Origin: Cyrtodaria siliqua
Taxonomy: Eukaryota; Mollusca; Bivalvia; Adapedonta; Hiatellidae
DNA length: 64,000 nucleotides
Assembly: GCA_037043455.1 (NCBI GenBank)
Contig: JAWPHD010001221.1
Span: 281,015-345,014, forward strand
Direction of reading: 5' to 3'
The notes under the pieces were generated by a model. That model worked only from the letters and a program-made list of their open reading frames with translations, ran no database searches and was not told where the DNA came from. Numbering within the stretch: position 1 is the first letter of the stretch; every line of letters begins with the position of its first letter. The position numbers and the translations under genes are program-made. This document shows, one piece after another, positions 59,071 to 64,000 of this stretch.

Positions 59071-59756
59071 TGCTCTACTGTATAGCGTTCATGGGCAGTA
59101 TAGCAAACTAATCACTCGAGTTATACATTGACCTTTTGTTGCATCGCTCATACGAGATTTCTTTTAAAGCCTTTAAAGAACCTCTAATTTATTATTTGAA
59201 AAACATTCATTAATTTATACATAAAATAAGTTCATAATCAAGCTTTAAATCAAAATGGGAACGCATTTAATTATTTTTTTGCGCAAATAAACGAACTGGA
59301 TGAACTCGAATTTAGCTTGCAAACACACGAATACGCTCTATTTACTTCCGCTTTTTCCAGCGAAATCCGGATCAGAAGATAGTTCGAAAACAATACCAAA
59401 CTTACTGTATACGCGTTTTACGTATTTTAATACTTTTATGTAAGTATGACAGGTTTAACACAATAAAAATGGTTGGACGTTGAAACAAATTAGAAAAATC
59501 GCGAAAAACAGCTGCGTAAAAAAAAGGAAAATCTAGTCTAAAGAAAAAGAAAATCAGTGCTCTCCCCGTTGGCATTACCGAACAACAAATTATGTCCCTC
59601 TAAACTTTTTATACCAATATCTTCTGTAAAACATTTCCACTTTGTGATGTAGTAGACAGTAGCCATCAGCTACACCCACTTATGTGAATTAATCCGAGCA
59701 TAATTTCTCTGACATTAATTCGGAGACGGATATTTCGCAATTCTGGGACTATTTTA

Positions 59757-60330
59757 TCAGGGTTCGAATCCCAGTGGTAGCTCGACTTGTAAGAAAGTGT
59801 AGGTCCTTAGCAATGGGCACCAGTAGCGTAGCTACCTATTAGTCCTAAAGCCCCGGGCCTGCACATAATTTTTACATGCATGGTTGAAAAATATACAAAG
59901 AAATAATATTGTATGAATTTGTTTGAATTTTGAAGTGTGTTTTGCTTAAATTTATATCTAAATATACGCCAATGAAATAATATTGTATGAATTTGTTGAA
60001 TTTTGAAGTGTGATTTTGCTTAAATTCATATCTAAATATACGCCAAAATGCACCATGAGACGTCGAGTTTTCAAAATTTTCAGGAGAACGCATGTCCCGG
60101 ACCCCACTAGAAATAGGTCGGGCCTGCACATCAAGAAAGGCCTTGCTACGCCCCTGAGCACACGATATACAGTACTGGTTTGACCATTGAAAAACGTGGG
60201 TGGTCTGCTTACTCTACTTAAACAATCGACTGTGTGACTGAAACAATGATCATATAGATGTAAAATGTAGCTGTTTATATATTGCCTAAAATGTGCAGAA
60301 AATGAAATAAAACACAATTTTTTAAACCAA
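59757..60330 (+). mobile_element. SINE family 1 copy split by a MITE
   Basis: Box B (GGTTCGAATCCCAG) and the following body stop at 59820. The body resumes after 60156 with CACACGATATACAGTACTGG and continues to the AATAAAACACAA tail. The inserted element is described separately. Confidence 0.7.
59821..60156. mobile_element. GCGTAGC MITE, copy 3, inside a SINE
   Basis: Left CAGTAGCGTAGCTACC and right GGCCTTGCTACGCCCCTG. Internally it has two direct copies of a block ending AAATATACGCCAA (about 59900-59972 and 59975-60045). Confidence 0.65.
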
Positions 60331-61589
60331 CCAACAGTATCTCATCTGATTGTGTAAGGTCAGAGGATCTCCAATGGTAAAAATGTGGAGCTACCAGCTT
60401 CAGTATTTAGAAGTATGTTCACATCAAAGTAAACATTTTAAAGCTGCATTAGCCGTAACTTTTAGCTTAAAATACAAAATAATTAGTGACAAACATTACA
60501 CAACAACACATTATTGAATATTAAATATTTAATAGAGAAACAAGATATTTTGAAAGAATTCAATAGCGGTACCAAAAAAAGTATCACATCGTGGGATGAA
60601 TTCCAAGCCCACACTAAATAACATTCACGGGTAAGGCGAATGCTTCTTCCCTCCCGATTCAACTGGCACTTTGAGCCGCAAAATATTATAAAAAAATAAA
60701 AAATATAATACCCTTTATAAATACTATTTATACTCGGTAAAAAAAGTTTTGGACCAGGTTATATAAAGTCATATAAAACAAAACTAGTGGAGAGAATTTT
60801 AAGTATCTTTTTTAGTAACCAAGGTCTACCCTAACCGGATTAGTTTGGTACCAGAAACATTAAATTCCAAACAAGATTTTGATTTTTAAAAAATATCGCG
60901 AACACACAATGGGTCTGTAAAAAAATGTTGCAAAGTCCATACAAAGTAACAGTTACGGACACATTCGAGTAACCAATAAAAAGATTATTATTTTTTCGCA
61001 AACTTTCATTGTAAACGATTAATTATTGTTGATTGTTGATCTATTGTGAATTATCTCTGAGATACTAAGGGTTATGGTCGAATGTCATGGTTTCAGCGAT
61101 CATTGCACGGGTTCGAACACTGCCATGGGTCCAAAACTTTTTTTACAGAGTATATATAACACATGGTATTAATGAAGCTTGTTTGACACCACGTTGACCT
61201 ACCTCATTTCGAAGTCTGTATCTTTGTCAAATTACCGAATTGGTTCAAATCATTTACACCGTTTGTTAGGTCTAATTCCCATTTTATCACAGTATATTCA
61301 CAGTTCGTACAAAAAAACACTCTGTGGGGAGAAATTAGAAATTTAAGTAAAATCACCGATTGCCATCATGACAATATTTCCTACTTTAATATGTTTACTT
61401 CCGGTCTCAGAGATGTGACCCGATTGGACAATTTTTTGTTTCTGATTACGTATGTTTTATACCGTTAAAATGTCATCCAATTGGATTACTTCTTTGAGAA
61501 CAACCTATGGGGCCTATATAGGAAATCACGTTGTCGATAACATCCCGTCCCCATCTTGTATCACATTTTTCCCGTTGCATAACACATTT
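60331..61589. other. No gene seen
   Basis: AT-rich. GGTACC/CGTGGGATGAATTCCAAGC near 60575-60610 recalls family X. Nothing coding is supported. Confidence 0.45.
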
Positions 61590-62290
61590 TTAGCTCGACT
61601 ATTCGAAGAATAAGAGAAAAATAAGAGAGCTTACGTAATCACCCCGTAGTCGGCGTCCCACATCACGTTTGCGTGTAAGCTGTGGTTTTACAAGTCTATA
61701 TCTCTTACATTTCTTATCCTAGCAAAACCACATTTGGGCCATGGGCTTCCTTATAGCATTATCTTAAGGGGGCTGAATAAGCAATTTTGGTTCCTGTAAC
61801 CCATGGAACCCAAATTAATGATAGCCCATAAAATGTGTCCCATTTCATATCAAATTTTGCGTGTAAGCTGTGTTTACAAGTCTATATCTCTTACAATTCT
61901 TCCCTAGCACAACCAAATTTGGCCATTAGCTTCCTTATAGCATTACCTTAATTTTGGTTCCTGTAACCCCTGGGCTCCCATGGAACCCAAATTCTGATAG
62001 CCCTTAAAATGTGTATGTTTCACATCAAATTGTGGCGTGTAAGCTGTGTTTTACAGGTCTATATCTCTTACATTTCTTTGTCTTAGCTGAACTAAATTTT
62101 GGAATTGGTTTTCCTTATAGTATGTTGTAAAGGGTTGGGTAAGTAATTTTGTCTCTACAAATTCTGGCTCCCATGGAAACCAAATTGTGATGGCCCATAA
62201 AATGTGCAATAAAGGCAGATCTAGGTTTGCATGTAAGCATGTATATATCTATGATTTTGTTTTGGGATTTCTTATAGCATTATGCATCTT
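61590..62290 (+). repeat. Composite element, 5' part with about 180-bp units
   Basis: Opens TTAGCTCGACTATTCG, then units around GTGTAAGCTGTGTTTTACA-GTCTATATCTCTTACATTTC (about 61670, 61860, 62037, partial 62230). No closing end is recognised before the right-edge gene. Confidence 0.65.
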
Positions 62291-63013
62291 ATTCATACGT
62301 CACCTATATTGATTTTGGGGCATGGGCTCCCTCCTCCACCCCAAGCTGCGGAGAAAAACGATTCCGTTTTTGTACTGCCTTATTTACATGTTGGGTATGG
62401 TTCTTCTTTTGTTTTCAGTCTTAAATGCTTAACGATAATTGCTATAGATATTCAGACATTAGCTCAAGCTTCACTTTACTTCATGGTATTAGTGATATGT
62501 TCTTTTCCTTTTCCAGATTGAGAACATCCTTTGTGCGCTAGATCATGTCTGGGAACCCCCTACCCTACAGCCCCTGCAGCTGGACAATATCAGTTCTCAG
62601 GGCCAGTATCCAGCCACAGGCAGGCTACCCACAACAACAATACTTATGGTACGAATAGCAGTATACCGGTTTGGGTACGAGTATACAATAACGTGACAAT
62701 TGTTGTGGATAGTGAGATAATCAAAACAATATGTATGGGCCACACTTTAAAAAAATATGTTAGTTTGCCAAACCTGACCCTTATCTTTTTTAGATGGGTT
62801 TGGTATATTTTCAGATGGGTTGGAAAGGTTGGAAAATTTCTTTCTTTTTATTCTTTCTATGTATGTCAAGATCTTTTGTGATATTGTTTAAAGTGTAACT
62901 GTTTGTTTGAACACTATTTTATGAAAAAGTTGTTTTAAGTATACATTGAAATCTTTAACTTTTGTACCTAAAATTCCTATATATATATCAACTGGTAAAC
63001 CAAATTAATAAAA

Positions 63014-63193
63014 TGAAAAGGAAACCCTGGCTGATTTTTTGTTTTTTTTTACTAAAAATAATAATCCGTAGTATACTGGGGGAAAAAATTTTTGCATTAG
63101 GGGCCCTGATTTTTTTGGGACCAGTCGCGTTGGGGCAGAAACAAACCTTAGAGGAATTAGAACAGGCATACGCAGAAGGAAATATTTATTGAG
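63014..63193 (+). CDS. Short hydrophobic ORF, possible exon or small protein
   Basis: ATG at 63014 opens 59 codons: a basic start (MKRKPW), a long hydrophobic stretch (LIFCFFLLKIII), a second apolar segment (ALGALIFLGPVALG), then a polar helix-like tail (TLEELEQAYAEGN). It lies between the two exon-like blocks of the right-edge gene and could be its membrane exon, an independent small protein, or chance in an AT-rich intron. No homologue was recognised. Confidence 0.25.
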
Positions 63194-63664
63194 ATTCAGC
63201 GTTTTTTCATTTCTAGATATTAATGAATTCAAGCAAGACCAAACATAGCAGATATGTGATTGTCCAGTAATGCATCTGACAGTAAATCAGTAATGCTTTC
63301 CTAGGTAACTGATACAGTATATATATTTACTCCGAGCCTTCTCTGACCCTAAAAGCTTTTTTTATTTTTCTATTACCCATTTTTATTTTTAGCCAGATGA
63401 AATATCAAAATCGTAAGAAAGGGCTGGTAAGATCAGAGAAGGCTGGGATTAATAATTATTATGGCCTTTATTGCATAGCAAATCAAGGTCTGCAGGTAGC
63501 CGACGTTTCTCCTCCTGATTGAGAATACCATGCGTCATTTTTTTGGACATATCAATAGGAAATGGTTGTTTAACTGTTTAATAATTTAGCATTTAAAAAT
63601 TTACATATGGCTCATTTTACAGACTATATCTCGGGTAATAATGATATCTTTAATATCATCATCT

Positions 63665-63800
63665 TGAGTGCGTTGTCCAGTGGTAGAGCATCACACTCCA
63701 GATCGAGAGGTTGTGGTTCAATCCATTGCTGTGGCCATGTTATTGATCCTTGAGCAAGGTAGTTACCCCCCACATTGCTAGTACTGGAGCCAATCAGAGT
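63665..63800 (+). mobile_element. tRNA-like SINE fragment (family 3)
   Basis: TCCAGTGGTAGAGCATC and GTGGTTCAATCC resemble A and B boxes. The following GATCCTTGAGCAAGG matches the body of the copy at 32056-32193. Not a functional tRNA gene: no convincing acceptor stem pairs. Confidence 0.55.
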
Positions 63801-64000
63801 GAGTAAAAATAAATTGCAAGAACTTGTTTTAGTGATTGATGTAAAAAAATATATTAAACCATTAATCCCATTCTTGATAAATGTCTGCGGTCAGCCAGAA
63901 GCTGGATATGGCTATGGTGGATCCCCCAGCCTATGGACTACGGGATGGCCCAAACAGGGACCCCCTCCTCCATATACAGAGGTATAATAATGCACACCAG

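Larger units (their letters stand above)
62517..63987 (+). pseudogene. Pro/Gly/Tyr/Gln-rich protein with PPxY-type tail, broken frames
   Basis: An exon-like block at 62517-62648 follows a strong TTTTCCTTTTCCAG acceptor and ends at GTACGA. Its ATG at 62546 opens MSGNPLPYSP; the Pro/Ala/Gln part PAAGQYQF is then in another frame, and QAGYPQQQY is back in the first. About 1.25 kb downstream, 63895-63987 reads PEAGYGYGG and ends KQGPPPPYTEV then TAA, with DPPAYG in the other frame between. The tail carries a PPPY WW-domain ligand motif. Such repeats occur in small proline-rich membrane or LITAF-like proteins, but no transmembrane exon is assigned. Two or more single-base frame changes mean either a decayed gene or indel errors in the assembly. 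The gene may continue past the window. Confidence 0.45.

Overview
The window looks like nuclear DNA from a bivalve mollusc. It is AT-rich, has long introns with GT/AG boundaries, and is crowded with short interspersed elements, palindromic MITEs, LINE remains and minisatellites. Placement within bivalves is inference; no species can be named from sequence alone. Most open frames of 60-190 codons are chance or repeat-derived.

Three spliced genes can be reconstructed by hand from splice sites and matching phases. Gene A (+, 5117-30991, seven exons, 220 aa) is a basic, Ser/Thr/Pro-rich protein of unrecognised family. Gene B (+, 30994-39331, three exons, 193 aa) is a second unrecognised protein. 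Its ATG lies two bases after the stop of gene A, inside the same exon (30922-31266), so A and B look like one two-cistron transcription unit or a unit reading one exon in two frames. Gene C (-, 50162-44630, six exons, all phase-1 junctions, 297 aa) is a secreted protein with a signal peptide, three thrombospondin type-1 repeats, one EGF-like domain and a C-terminal chitin-binding (CBM14/peritrophin-like) domain. At the right edge (62517-63987, +) lie exon-like pieces of a Pro/Gly/Tyr/Gln-rich protein ending in a PPxY-type tail, with broken frames.

Layout: 1-5100 is old repeat plus one orphan minus ORF. 5117-39331 holds genes A and B; their introns contain an RNase H-bearing LINE relic (13410-15110), a RecQ-like helicase fragment (15464-15613), a 52-bp minisatellite (15670-17690) with higher-order structure, a 56-bp minisatellite (21770-25140), TTAA-flanked MITEs, a target-site-flanked SINE at 11947-12208 and another at 30018-30334. 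39332-44600 is intergenic, with a TIR element at 43708-44168. 44630-50162 is gene C. 50163-62500 is repeat-rich: a LINE tail split by hairpin/microsatellite DNA, a 44-bp minisatellite, a 1.6-kb zone of degenerate GTTACGCGTAAC palindromes, and a long inverted element.

The gene structures rest on manual splice-site reading and have no transcript support. Most function statements are domain-based inference.
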